From positions 6,669,501-6,733,500 of the forward strand of contig NZ_CP112880.1 of the NCBI RefSeq assembly GCF_028747205.1: a DNA stretch of 64,000 nucleotides. The letters run 5' to 3'. A program made the position numbers and the translations under genes. Every line of letters begins with the position of its first letter. Within the stretch, counting starts at the first letter, position 1. Below, piece after piece: positions 38,309-45,761 of the stretch. Under the pieces are notes generated by a model. That model had not been told where the DNA came from. It saw nothing but the letters and a program-made list of their open reading frames with translations, and made no database searches. Source of the stretch: Streptomyces sp. CA-278952. GTDB lineage: Bacteria > Actinomycetota > Actinomycetes > Streptomycetales > Streptomycetaceae.

Positions 38309-39391
38309 GTGGTCCGCGCCGCCGTACTGCCCGCCGTCGGAGCTCCGCTGGAGATCACCGACATCGTCCTGCCGGAGCCCGGCCCCGGCCAGGTGCGCGT
38401 CTCCCTCGCCGCCGCCGGCGTCTGCCACTCCGACCTGTCCCTGTCCAACGGCACCATGCGCGTCCCGGTGCCCGCCGTCCTCGGCCACGAGGGCGCCGGT
38501 ACGGTCCTGGCGGTCGGCGAGGGCGTCACTCATGTGGCCCCGGGCGACGGCGTGGTCCTCAACTGGGCCCCCTCCTGCGGGGCCTGCTTCCACTGCGGGA
38601 TCGGCGAGGTCTGGCTCTGCGCCGACGCCCTGAAGGGGACCGCCAACCTCCACGCCCGTACGGCCGACGGCACCGACCTCCATCCCGGCCTCAACGTCGC
38701 GGCCTTCGCGGAGGAGACCGTCGTCGCCGCGAAATGCGTGCTCCCCGCCCCCGACGGCATCCCGCTCACCGACGCCGCCCTCCTCGGCTGCGCGGTCCTC
38801 ACCGGTTACGGGGCGGTCCACCACAGCGCCCGGGTCCGCGAGGGCGAGAGCGTCGTCGTCTTCGGGATCGGCGGCGTCGGCCTCGCCGTGCTCCAGGCCG
38901 CCCGGATCGCAGGCGCCTCCCGGATCATCGCGGTCGACGTCTCCCCGGCCAAGGAGGAGCTGGCCCGGCAGGCGGGCGCCACCGACTACGTCGTCGCCTC
39001 CGCCACCACTCCGCGCGAGATCCGCAAGCTCACCGGCGGCCAGGGCACGGACGTCGCCGTCGAGTGCGTCGGCAGGCCCGCGACCATCCGGGCCGCCTGG
39101 GAGTCCACCCGGCGCGGCGGGCGCACCACGGTCGTCGGGATCGGCGGCAAGGACCAGGAAGTCACCTTCAACGCCCTGGAGCTCTTCCACTGGGGCAGGT
39201 CCCTGACGGGCTGCGTCTACGGCAACAGCGACCCCGCCCGCGACCTGCCCGTCCTCGCCGGCCACATCCGCGCTGGCCGCTTCGACCTGTCGATGATGGT
39301 CACCGAGCACATCGCCCTGGACGGCATTCCCGCCGCCTTCGACAACATGCTCGAGGGCAAGGGCGGCCGCGCCCTGGTCGTCTTCCCGTGA
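38309..39391 (+). CDS. Zinc-dependent alcohol dehydrogenase (class III-like MDR)
   Basis: 360 residues from GTG 38309 (AAGGA upstream). Catalytic zinc ligands are Cys39 (GVCHSD) and His60 (GHEGAG); structural zinc ligands are Cys90, Cys93, Cys96 and Cys104. The NAD-binding motif is GIGGVGLAVLQ. It belongs to the long-chain or formaldehyde-type zinc alcohol dehydrogenases. With the ALDH it makes an alcohol-to-acid pair. The stop codon lies inside the first unit of an 18-bp tandem repeat. Confidence 0.92.
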   Translation: MVRAAVLPAVGAPLEITDIVLPEPGPGQVRVSLAAAGVCHSDLSLSNGTMRVPVPAVLGHEGAGTVLAVGEGVTHVAPGDGVVLNWAPSCGACFHCGIGEVWLCADALKGTANLHARTADGTDLHPGLNVAAFAEETVVAAKCVLPAPDGIPLTDAALLGCAVLTGYGAVHHSARVREGESVVVFGIGGVGLAVLQAARIAGASRIIAVDVSPAKEELARQAGATDYVVASATTPREIRKLTGGQGTDVAVECVGRPATIRAAWESTRRGGRTTVVGIGGKDQEVTFNALELFHWGRSLTGCVYGNSDPARDLPVLAGHIRAGRFDLSMMVTEHIALDGIPAAFDNMLEGKGGRALVVFP

Positions 39392-39522
39392 CCAGCCAGA
39401 AGCCCGTGACCAGCCGGTAGCCCGTGACCAGCCGGAAGTCCGTGACCAGCCGGAAGTCCGTGGTCCGTCAGAAGTCGGTGGTGCGCCAGAAGCCGATGGT
39501 GCGCTGGAAGCCGGTGGTCCGG
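39388..39522. repeat. 18-bp tandem repeat starting on the ADH stop codon
   Basis: About 7.5 units of 18 bp. The first four are near-identical (GTGACCAGCC(A/G)G(A/T)AG(C/T)CC); later ones diverge to GTGGT(C/G)CG. Because 18 is a multiple of three, TGA recurs in the ADH frame at 39389, 39407, 39425 and 39443. A 67-codon frame through it (39424-39627) looks like a by-product. Confidence 0.85.
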
Positions 39523-39593
39523 GACGCCGACGTCACCGGGCCACCGGCAGCCGGGCGTCCATCGCGCCCTCCTCGAACCGCCGGGAGGCCCCG

Positions 39594-40574
39594 CTACGTC
39601 CGTTCCGCCTGGCGCTCCTCGTCATGACGGGCCCCCTCCACCGGCCGGGCCGGATCTCCGCCTGTGGCCCCGGTCCGCTGACGGCTCCGGGAGACCGCCA
39701 CCCCGACCAGGCAGAGCAGCCCGCCGAGGACCCCGAGCAGCGTCGGCACCTCGTCCAGCAGCAGCCACGCCATGAGCACCACCAGCGCCGGGACGGCGTA
39801 CGTGGTGGCGCCCATCCGGCCCGCGGTGGTCCGGGCCAGGGCGTAGCCCCAGGTGGTGAAGGCCAGCGCGGTCGGGAAGACGCCCAGATAGATCATGTTC
39901 AGCGTGGCGGACATGGGGGCGTCGGTCGCCTCGGAGACCAGCATCCCGGTGAACGGCAGGCAGGCGACGGCACCGATCACGCAGCCGAAGGTGTTGATCT
40001 GCAGCGAGGAGCCGTGCGCGAGCGCCGGCTTCTGGCTGACCACGCCCAGCGCGTAGGCCACCGCGGCCAGCAGGCAGAGCGCCACGCCCAGCACGGAGGA
40101 GCTGCCGTGCCCGGACATCGCCAGCCCGACGACGACCGCGCCCGAGAACGAGATGCCCATGCCCAGCAGCAGGCGGCGCGGCAGCCCCTCGCCGAGCATG
40201 CGGGCGCCCATGAGGGCCATCAGGATCGGCCCGATGTTCACCAGCATCGCCGCCGTCCCGGCGTCGACCTCCTGCTCGCCCCAGTTGAGCGCCACCATGT
40301 ACAGCCCGAACCACAGCACGCCGGACGTGATGATTCCGCGCCAGGCGCCGCGCCCGGGCAGCCCCTCCCGCCGTACGAGGAGGATCGCCCCGAGCACCAG
40401 CGCGCCCGTCACCAGCCGCCCGAGGGCGAGTGCGCCGGGGGAGTAGGACTCGCCCGCGCTCCGGATGGACACGAAGGCGGAGGCCCACAGCACGACGGTG
40501 GTGCAGGCGGCGGCGGGGGCGCGCCAGCGGTGGGCCGGCGGGGAGACCGGAAGGGGTGTCGGGGTCGTCGTCAT
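39594..40574 (-). CDS. EamA/DMT-family transporter
   Basis: 326 residues from ATG 40574, with ten predicted helices in two EamA repeats (the first from AACTTVVLWASAFVSIRSAG, the second near GVALCLLAAVAYALGVVSQK). Probably an exporter of amino acids or other small metabolites. It lies 54 bp downstream of tetR-40629 on the same strand and may be cotranscribed. Confidence 0.88.
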   Translation of the reverse strand: MTTTPTPLPVSPPAHRWRAPAAACTTVVLWASAFVSIRSAGESYSPGALALGRLVTGALVLGAILLVRREGLPGRGAWRGIITSGVLWFGLYMVALNWGEQEVDAGTAAMLVNIGPILMALMGARMLGEGLPRRLLLGMGISFSGAVVVGLAMSGHGSSSVLGVALCLLAAVAYALGVVSQKPALAHGSSLQINTFGCVIGAVACLPFTGMLVSEATDAPMSATLNMIYLGVFPTALAFTTWGYALARTTAGRMGATTYAVPALVVLMAWLLLDEVPTLLGVLGGLLCLVGVAVSRSRQRTGATGGDPARPVEGARHDEERQAERT

Positions 40575-40628
40575 GGCCACGACCGTAGAGCCGGAACGCT
40601 CCGACCCCCACTGAATTGTCGAGGACCG

Positions 40629-41405
40629 TCAATCGGCGACCAATCCGGCCCGTCCACCCTCGCCCTGTCCGTGTCTCTCCGGAAACGGCTCGGACGGGCT
40701 GTTCGGGGCCGGCCCGCGGCAGCGACGATTCGGCGCGGGCCGAGCCGTTTCCGTGGGCCGCGCGTACTGCTCGTACTGGATCGCCAGCCCGTCCAGCAGG
40801 GCCCGCAGCCCGGTTTCGAAGGCCCCTTCGTCGACCTGGTGGCGGTGGTCGGCGAGCAGGTGGGCCTGGCCGAGGTGCGGGTAGTCGGCGGGGTCGTAGG
40901 CGGTCTCGTCGTCGACGAAGCCCCCGGCGAAGGAGCCCAGCGCCGAGCCGGTGATGAAGTAGCGCATCAGTGCCCCGATCCTGGTCGCCTGCGCGGGTGG
41001 CCACCCCGCCCCCACCATCGCCCCGAACACCGCGTCCGCCACCCGCAGCCCCGCCGGGCGCCGCCCGGGGCCCCGGGCGAGGACCGGGACGATGTGCGGG
41101 TGCGCGGCGAGGGCGGCCCGGTAGGAGAGCGCCCAGTCGCGCAGGGCCTCGCGCCAGTCGCGCGGGTCCGACTCCGCGAACATCGACAGGTCGACCTGTA
41201 CGGAGACCGCGTCGGCGACGGCGTCGAGGATCTCCTCCTTGTTGCGGAAGTGGTTGTAGAGCGAAGGACCGCTGACCCCCAGGACGGCCGCCAGCCGACG
41301 CGTGGAGACGGCGTCGAGTCCTTCGGAGTCCACGAGCGCGCTCGCCGCCCCGACGATGCGGTCTCTGCTGAGGAGGGGCTTGCGCGGTCGGGCCATGCGG
41401 CTCAT
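40629..41405 (-). CDS. TetR-family regulator (TetR_C type)
   Basis: 258 residues from ATG 41405 (41396 also possible). HTH near 15-60: RIVGAASALVDSEGLDAVSTRRLAAVLGVSGPSLYNHF, described in parts. The C-terminal domain resembles the tetracycline-repressor type. The last 45 residues are a low-complexity tail. The palindrome 20 bp before its start also precedes ALDH-ADH and faces the divergent acyl-CoA dehydrogenase, so these are its predicted regulon. Confidence 0.88.
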   Translation of the reverse strand: MSRMARPRKPLLSRDRIVGAASALVDSEGLDAVSTRRLAAVLGVSGPSLYNHFRNKEEILDAVADAVSVQVDLSMFAESDPRDWREALRDWALSYRAALAAHPHIVPVLARGPGRRPAGLRVADAVFGAMVGAGWPPAQATRIGALMRYFITGSALGSFAGGFVDDETAYDPADYPHLGQAHLLADHRHQVDEGAFETGLRALLDGLAIQYEQYARPTETARPAPNRRCRGPAPNSPSEPFPERHGQGEGGRAGLVAD

Positions 41406-41424
41406 AGTAGGGCCTGCGAACCAG

Positions 41425-41443
41425 AAACTAGCAGTGCTAATTA
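41425..41443. promoter_or_regulatory. TetR operator in the tetR/acyl-CoA dehydrogenase divergent region
   Basis: AAACTAGC-AGT-GCTAATTA, same half-sites and 3-bp spacer as 36773-36791. It is 20 bp from the tetR start and 37 bp from the dehydrogenase start. Confidence 0.65.
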
Positions 41444-41479
41444 AAGTGCGCCCGGGGCGGCGCTCGGGAGAGGCAGTGG

Positions 41480-42640
41480 GTGGGCACGATGGACCTGGCG
41501 CTCAGCGAGGAGCAGGAAGCCGTCCGGAAGCTGGCCGAGGATTTCGTCGCCCGCGAGGTCGCCCCCCATGTCGTCGCGTGGGACCGCGCCGAGAATGTCG
41601 ACAGGTCGATCGTGAAGAAGCTCGGGGACCTCGGTTTCCTCGGTCTGACCGTCCCCGAGGAGTACGGCGGCTCCGGCGGCGACCACCTGTCCTACTGCCT
41701 GGTCACCGAGGAGCTGGGGCGCGGTGACTCCTCGGTGCGCGGCATCGTCTCCGTATCGCTCGGGCTGGTCGCCAAGACCGTCGCGTCCTGGGGCGACGAG
41801 GAGCAGAAGCGGGCCTGGCTGCCCCGGCTCACCTCCGGCGAGGCGATCGGCTGCTTCGGCCTCACCGAGCCCGGCACCGGATCGGACGCCGGAAACCTCG
41901 CCACCCGGGCCGTTCGCGACGGCGCGGACTACGTCGTCAACGGCACCAAGACGTTCATCACGAACGGCACCTGGGCCGATCTCGTGCTGCTCTTCGCGCG
42001 GACGAACGACACCCCCGGCCACCGGGGCGTCTCCGCCTTCCTCGTCCCCGCCGACACCCCCGGCCTCACCCGCCGCACCATCCACGGCAAGCTCGGCCTG
42101 CGCGGCCAGGCCACCGCCGAACTGGTCCTCCAGGATGTCCGGATACCGGCCGGATCCCTCCTCGGCCCCGAGGGCAAGGGCTTCTCCATCGCCATGTCCG
42201 CCCTGGCCAAGGGGCGGATGTCCGTCGCGGCGGGCTGTGTGGGCATCGCACAGGCCGCCCTGGACGCGGCTGTGCGCTACGCCGGTGAGCGCGAACAGTT
42301 CGGAAAGGTCATCGCCCGCCATCAGCTCGTCCAGGAGCTGCTCAGCGACATCGCCGTGGACGTGGACGCGGCCCGGCTGCTGACCTGGCGGGTCGCCGAC
42401 CTGATCGACCGGGGCCAGGAGTTCGCCACCGCCGCGTCCAAGGCCAAGCTGTACGCGTCCGAGGCCGCCGTCCGCTGCGCCAACAACGCCCTCCAGGTCT
42501 TCGGTGGCTACGGCTACATCGACGAGTACCCGGTCGGCAAGCTGCTGCGGGACGCCCGCGTGATGACGCTCTACGAGGGCACGAGCCAGATCCAGAAGCT
42601 GATCATCGGGCGCGCGCTGACCGGCGTCTCCGCCTTCTGA
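41480..42640 (+). CDS. Acyl-CoA dehydrogenase
   Basis: 386 residues from GTG 41480 (GGGAGAGG upstream; ATG 41489 possible). FAD/substrate motifs are CFGLTEPGTGSDAG and YVVNGTKTFITNGTWAD, with QVFGGYGYIDEYPVGKLLRDAR and catalytic Glu366 in LYEGTSQIQ. This is the short/branched-chain ACAD pattern. It introduces the alpha-beta double bond in acyl-CoA degradation. Divergent from its predicted TetR regulator. Confidence 0.94.
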   Translation: MGTMDLALSEEQEAVRKLAEDFVAREVAPHVVAWDRAENVDRSIVKKLGDLGFLGLTVPEEYGGSGGDHLSYCLVTEELGRGDSSVRGIVSVSLGLVAKTVASWGDEEQKRAWLPRLTSGEAIGCFGLTEPGTGSDAGNLATRAVRDGADYVVNGTKTFITNGTWADLVLLFARTNDTPGHRGVSAFLVPADTPGLTRRTIHGKLGLRGQATAELVLQDVRIPAGSLLGPEGKGFSIAMSALAKGRMSVAAGCVGIAQAALDAAVRYAGEREQFGKVIARHQLVQELLSDIAVDVDAARLLTWRVADLIDRGQEFATAASKAKLYASEAAVRCANNALQVFGGYGYIDEYPVGKLLRDARVMTLYEGTSQIQKLIIGRALTGVSAF

Positions 42641-42725
42641 CCGGCTCGGGTCGCACGGGTGTCTGAGTACGGGCCTGAGTACGGGCACGGATGTGGCGCG
42701 CGCCACGTCGGCGGAGGCTGAACCC

Positions 42726-43016
42726 ATGAGTGACACGACATCGGTCAAGCAGCAGAGCACCGCCGCCTTCTACCTGCAGGCCGTGGCCTCCTTCATGGTG
42801 GCGATCGGCGCGGTCGCCTTCGGTATCTTCTTCCTCGACGCCGACGCCTGGGTGCGCGGCTTCCTCGCCATCGGCGTGCTCTACCTCGTCACGTCCTGCT
42901 TCACGCTCGCCAAGGTGATCAGAGACCGCCAGGAGGCCGGGCAGATCGTCAGCCGGGTGGACCAGGCCCGGCTGGAGAAGATCCTCGCCGAGCACGACCC
43001 CTTCCAGAAGCTCTGA
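42726..43016 (+). CDS. YiaA/YiaB family inner membrane protein
   Basis: 96 residues from ATG 42726. Two helices (FYLQAVASFMVAIGAVAFGIFFL and GFLAIGVLYLVTSCFTLAKV) separated by a short acidic loop, then a charged tail: the YiaAB domain. Role unknown. It lies 85 bp after the acyl-CoA dehydrogenase; a direct repeat TGAGTACGGGC (about 42664 and 42676) lies between them. Confidence 0.85.
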   Translation: MSDTTSVKQQSTAAFYLQAVASFMVAIGAVAFGIFFLDADAWVRGFLAIGVLYLVTSCFTLAKVIRDRQEAGQIVSRVDQARLEKILAEHDPFQKL

Positions 43017-43041
43017 CCCGGCAAGATCGTCCGAGCAGCCG

Positions 43042-43057
43042 CTAAGCGCTTGCTCAG
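43042..43057. promoter_or_regulatory. TetR operator, copy 1
   Basis: CTAAGCGCTTGCTCAG, with half-sites TAAGCG/TGCTCA (consensus TNAGC-N4-GCTNA). It is 47 bp before tetR-43105. An identical 16-mer lies before the MaoC gene at 44303-44318. Confidence 0.7.
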
Positions 43058-43104
43058 GTTCGGGGTATGGTGTTCGTCCTGCTGACGGAGAGGGGCCCTG
43101 GGCG

Positions 43105-43737
43105 ATGTGTGCGGCGGAGGAGACGAGCGGCGAGGACGCGCCGTGGGGCGAGGTCACTCCCGAGGCGGCCAGGCGGCTCCTCGTCGCCGCCGTGGACGCC
43201 TTCGCCGAGCGCGGGTACCACGCGACCACCACTCGTGACATCGCCGGCCGGGCCGGAATGAGCCCGGCCGCGCTCTACATCCACTACAAGACCAAGGAAG
43301 AGCTGCTCCACCGGATCAGCAAGATCGGCCACGAGCGGGCGCTGTACGTGCTCGAAGCCGAGGCCGACCGGGACGGCACGGCCGCCGAACGCCTCGCCGG
43401 GGCCGTCCGCTCCTTCGTCCGCTGGCACGCGGAGCGGCACACCACCGCCCGGGTCGTGCAGTACGAGCTCGACGCGCTCGGCGAGGAGCACCGCACCGAG
43501 ATCGTCGCGCTGCGGCGCAGGAGCGACGCGGTGGTGCGCCGGATCATCGGCGAAGGGGTTCGGGACGGCGAGTTCGACGTCGCCGACGTCCCCGGTACCG
43601 CCCTCGCGGTGCTCTCCCTCTGCATCGACGTGGCCCGCTGGTTCAACGCCCGGGGCACCCGCACTCCCGACGAGGTCGGCGAACTGTACGCCGGCCTCGT
43701 CCTGCGGATGGTCGGAGCCCGGCAGGCCCAGGAGTAG
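43105..43737 (+). CDS. TetR-family regulator
   Basis: 210 residues. HTH with AVDAFAERGYHATTTRDIAGRAGMSPAALYIHYKTK read in parts. The C-terminal region fits the acyl-CoA/fatty-acid type TetR. It converges on the MaoC gene 56 bp away. Identical operators before both genes indicate autorepression and control of the hydratase, probably relieved by an acyl-CoA. Confidence 0.9.
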   Translation: MCAAEETSGEDAPWGEVTPEAARRLLVAAVDAFAERGYHATTTRDIAGRAGMSPAALYIHYKTKEELLHRISKIGHERALYVLEAEADRDGTAAERLAGAVRSFVRWHAERHTTARVVQYELDALGEEHRTEIVALRRRSDAVVRRIIGEGVRDGEFDVADVPGTALAVLSLCIDVARWFNARGTRTPDEVGELYAGLVLRMVGARQAQE

Positions 43738-43785
43738 CCGGCGGCTCCAGGGGTAGCCGGCGGTTGCAGAAGCAGCCGGCGGTTT
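43729..43785. repeat. 19-bp tandem repeat spanning the tetR stop codon
   Basis: Three units at 43729, 43748 and 43767, CAG(G/A)(A/G)G(T/C)AGCCGGCGG(C/T)T(C/G/T). The first contains the true TAG stop, the second also TAG, the third CAG. Confidence 0.8.
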
Positions 43786-43793
43786 CAGGAGGA

Positions 43794-44255
43794 TCAGAAG
43801 TAGTAGCGGGACACCGACTCGGCGACACAGGCCGGCTTCTCGCCGCCCTCGCGCTCGACCGTGACGACCGCCGTGACCTGTACGCCGCCGCCGGCCTCCT
43901 CGACGTCACGGAGCACCGCCGTCGCCCGCAGCCGCGAGCCGACCGGGACGGTCGAGGGGAAACGGACCTTGTTGGTCCCGTAGTTGATGCCCATCTTCAT
44001 GCCCTCGACCCGCATCACCTGCGGCACCAGCGCGGGCAGCAGCGAGAGCGTCAGATAGCCGTGCGCGATGGTCGTGCCGAACGGTCCGTCCTTCGCCCGC
44101 TCCGGGTCCACGTGGATCCACTGGTGGTCGCCGGTCGCGTCGGCGAACCGGTCGACCCTCTCCTGGTCGATCTCCAGCCAGTCGCTGTGTCCCAGCTGCT
44201 CGCCCACTCCGTCCCGCAGCTCCTGCGCGGACGTGAAGATCCTCGGCTCTGCCAT
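43794..44255 (-). CDS. MaoC-like enoyl-CoA hydratase
   Basis: 153 residues from ATG 44255. Hot-dog fold hydratase 2 motif TGDHQWIHVD gives Asp43 and His48, followed by GTTIAHGYLTLSLLP. It hydrates 2-enoyl-CoA, matching the acyl-CoA dehydrogenase upstream in beta-oxidation. Its promoter carries the shared TetR operator 48 bp before the start. Confidence 0.9.
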   Translation of the reverse strand: MAEPRIFTSAQELRDGVGEQLGHSDWLEIDQERVDRFADATGDHQWIHVDPERAKDGPFGTTIAHGYLTLSLLPALVPQVMRVEGMKMGINYGTNKVRFPSTVPVGSRLRATAVLRDVEEAGGGVQVTAVVTVEREGGEKPACVAESVSRYYF

Positions 44256-44302
44256 GTTCCCGGTTCCTGCCTTCCGGCTCGGCGCACCATCAGGCGCGAT
44301 GT

Positions 44303-44318
44303 CTAAGCGCTTGCTCAG
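44303..44318. promoter_or_regulatory. TetR operator, copy 2
   Basis: CTAAGCGCTTGCTCAG, identical to 43042-43057, in the divergent gap between the MaoC gene and soxR. Confidence 0.7.
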
Positions 44319-44369
44319 CATCGTTCGTGCGGCGCGTTCCTGTCAACGACATGGCAGTAGATTCCAGGG

Positions 44370-44846
44370 GTGCCCCAGATTCCACAGACACTCCACGAAC
44401 TCTCGGTCGGCCAGCTCTCGGCGCGCAGCGGCGCGGCCGTCTCGGCCCTGCACTTCTACGAGGCCAAAGGCCTGATCACCAGCAGCCGCACCAGCGGCAA
44501 CCAGCGCCGCTACTCGCGGGACGCGCTGCGCCGGGTCGCCTTCGTCCGGGCGGCCCAGCGCGTCGGTATCCCCCTGGTCACGATTCGGGAGGCGCTCGCC
44601 GAACTGCCCGAGGAGCGCACGCCGAACCGCGAGGACTGGGCCCGCCTCTCCGAGGTCTGGCGCAAGGAACTGGACGAGCGCATCGGGCAGTTGCACCGCC
44701 TGCGCGACCATCTGACCGACTGCATCGGATGCGGCTGTCTCTCGCTGGAGACCTGTGTGCTGTCCAACCCCGACGACATCGTCGGTGAGCGGATCACCGG
44801 CTCCCGTCTGATGCCCGAGGGCCGGAAGCCGCCCAGGCGCACGTAG
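44370..44846 (+). CDS. soxR: Redox-sensing MerR regulator SoxR
   Basis: 158 residues from GTG 44370. MerR HTH at the N-terminus (LSVGQLSARSGAAVSALHFYE), a dimerisation helix, and a [2Fe-2S] cluster motif with Cys118, Cys121, Cys123 and Cys129 (CIGCGCLSLETC). In Streptomyces, SoxR answers redox-active pigments rather than superoxide and activates efflux/oxidoreductase genes. I could not find a convincing SoxR box next to it. The stop codon is inside a perfect 18-bp repeat. Confidence 0.95.
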   Translation: MPQIPQTLHELSVGQLSARSGAAVSALHFYEAKGLITSSRTSGNQRRYSRDALRRVAFVRAAQRVGIPLVTIREALAELPEERTPNREDWARLSEVWRKELDERIGQLHRLRDHLTDCIGCGCLSLETCVLSNPDDIVGERITGSRLMPEGRKPPRRT

Positions 44847-44885
44847 CTCCCCAGGCGCACGTAGCTCCCCAGGCGCACGTAGCTC
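44832..44885. repeat. Perfect 18-bp triplication containing the soxR stop codon
   Basis: CCCAGGCGCACGTAGCTC at 44832-44849, 44850-44867 and 44868-44885, with the start of a fourth. Each holds TAG in the soxR frame, and the first TAG (44844-44846) is the functional stop. Confidence 0.95.
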
Positions 44886-44899
44886 CCCGGGCGCGGTCC

Positions 44900-45514
44900 T
44901 CACGCCGCTGTGGTGGCCGGCCTCCGGTGCCGTGGCAGCCGGGCCCTGGCCAGTGTGCGGTCGGTCAGGGCGGGCTGCGGCACCGCGATCCCGCAGCCCG
45001 TGCACACCGGGCCCGCCCACGGCGCCTCGCCCCACTCCTGCCGCCACTCGATGCCGGTGTCCGCGCAGACCGGGCAGGCGGAGCCGGGGCCGGCGCCCAG
45101 AGCCGAGATCAGGCGGCGCAGGACCTCGGCGAGCGGCTCGGTGGGATGGACGTCCGGATCGGAGCAGCGGGCCACCCCGTGACCGCCCCAGGTGCGGCGG
45201 TGCCAGTCGTCGAACGCCCCGGGCCGCCGCACCCCCGCGTGCTTCTCGCGCCGCCGCCGCTCGGCGAACCCCGCCTCGTACGCGAGCCAGACGGCCCGCG
45301 CCTCCTCCAGCTCGTCCAGCGCGCCCACCAGGCGCACCGGATCGGGCGCCCGGTCCTCGGGATCGATCCCGTGCCGGGCGCACAGATGGTCCCAGGTCGC
45401 CCGGTGCCCGTACGGGGCGAACCTCTCCAAACACTTGCGCAGCGAATACCGCCGCAGGGCCAGGTCCCCCATCGGATCGCGGACCTGTCTCGCAAGACTC
45501 CGGAAACCGGCCAT
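44900..45514 (-). CDS. Conserved hypothetical protein with zinc-ribbon-like C-terminus
   Basis: 204 residues, no function recognised. The N-terminal 110 residues are helical and charged (FAERRRREKHAGVRRPGAF). The C-terminal part has CPVC (about 152-155) and CTGC (about 177-180), a plausible zinc ribbon. Typical Streptomyces codon use. It converges on soxR. Confidence 0.6.
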   Translation of the reverse strand: MAGFRSLARQVRDPMGDLALRRYSLRKCLERFAPYGHRATWDHLCARHGIDPEDRAPDPVRLVGALDELEEARAVWLAYEAGFAERRRREKHAGVRRPGAFDDWHRRTWGGHGVARCSDPDVHPTEPLAEVLRRLISALGAGPGSACPVCADTGIEWRQEWGEAPWAGPVCTGCGIAVPQPALTDRTLARARLPRHRRPATTAA

Positions 45515-45761
45515 GACACCGCCACCTCCGTCGCTCGTCCTTGGACGTCAAGGAATGGACGTACGCCTGCCCGTTTCGGATCCATCGAAAGATGAAATCC
45601 GTCCATTGGCCGAGACTCCCCATGGGGAAGGGGCGCCCGGGCGGGAGCGAAGCGGCGCGCGGACGGGTGGTGCGCGGGCGTGCGGACGGGCCTCGCGAGC
45701 GCGCCCGGCCTCGCGGGCGCGCCCGGAATCCCATGGGCCGCGCCCGACCGGACGCGGGGGC

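Noticed and set aside
39424..39627. A 67-codon frame through the 18-bp repeats
   Set aside because: Encoded mainly by the tandem repeat, no ribosome site, runs into the convergent EamA gene.
44319..44369. SoxR box near soxR
   Set aside because: No CCTCAAG-type palindrome seen in the gap; only the TetR operator is evident.
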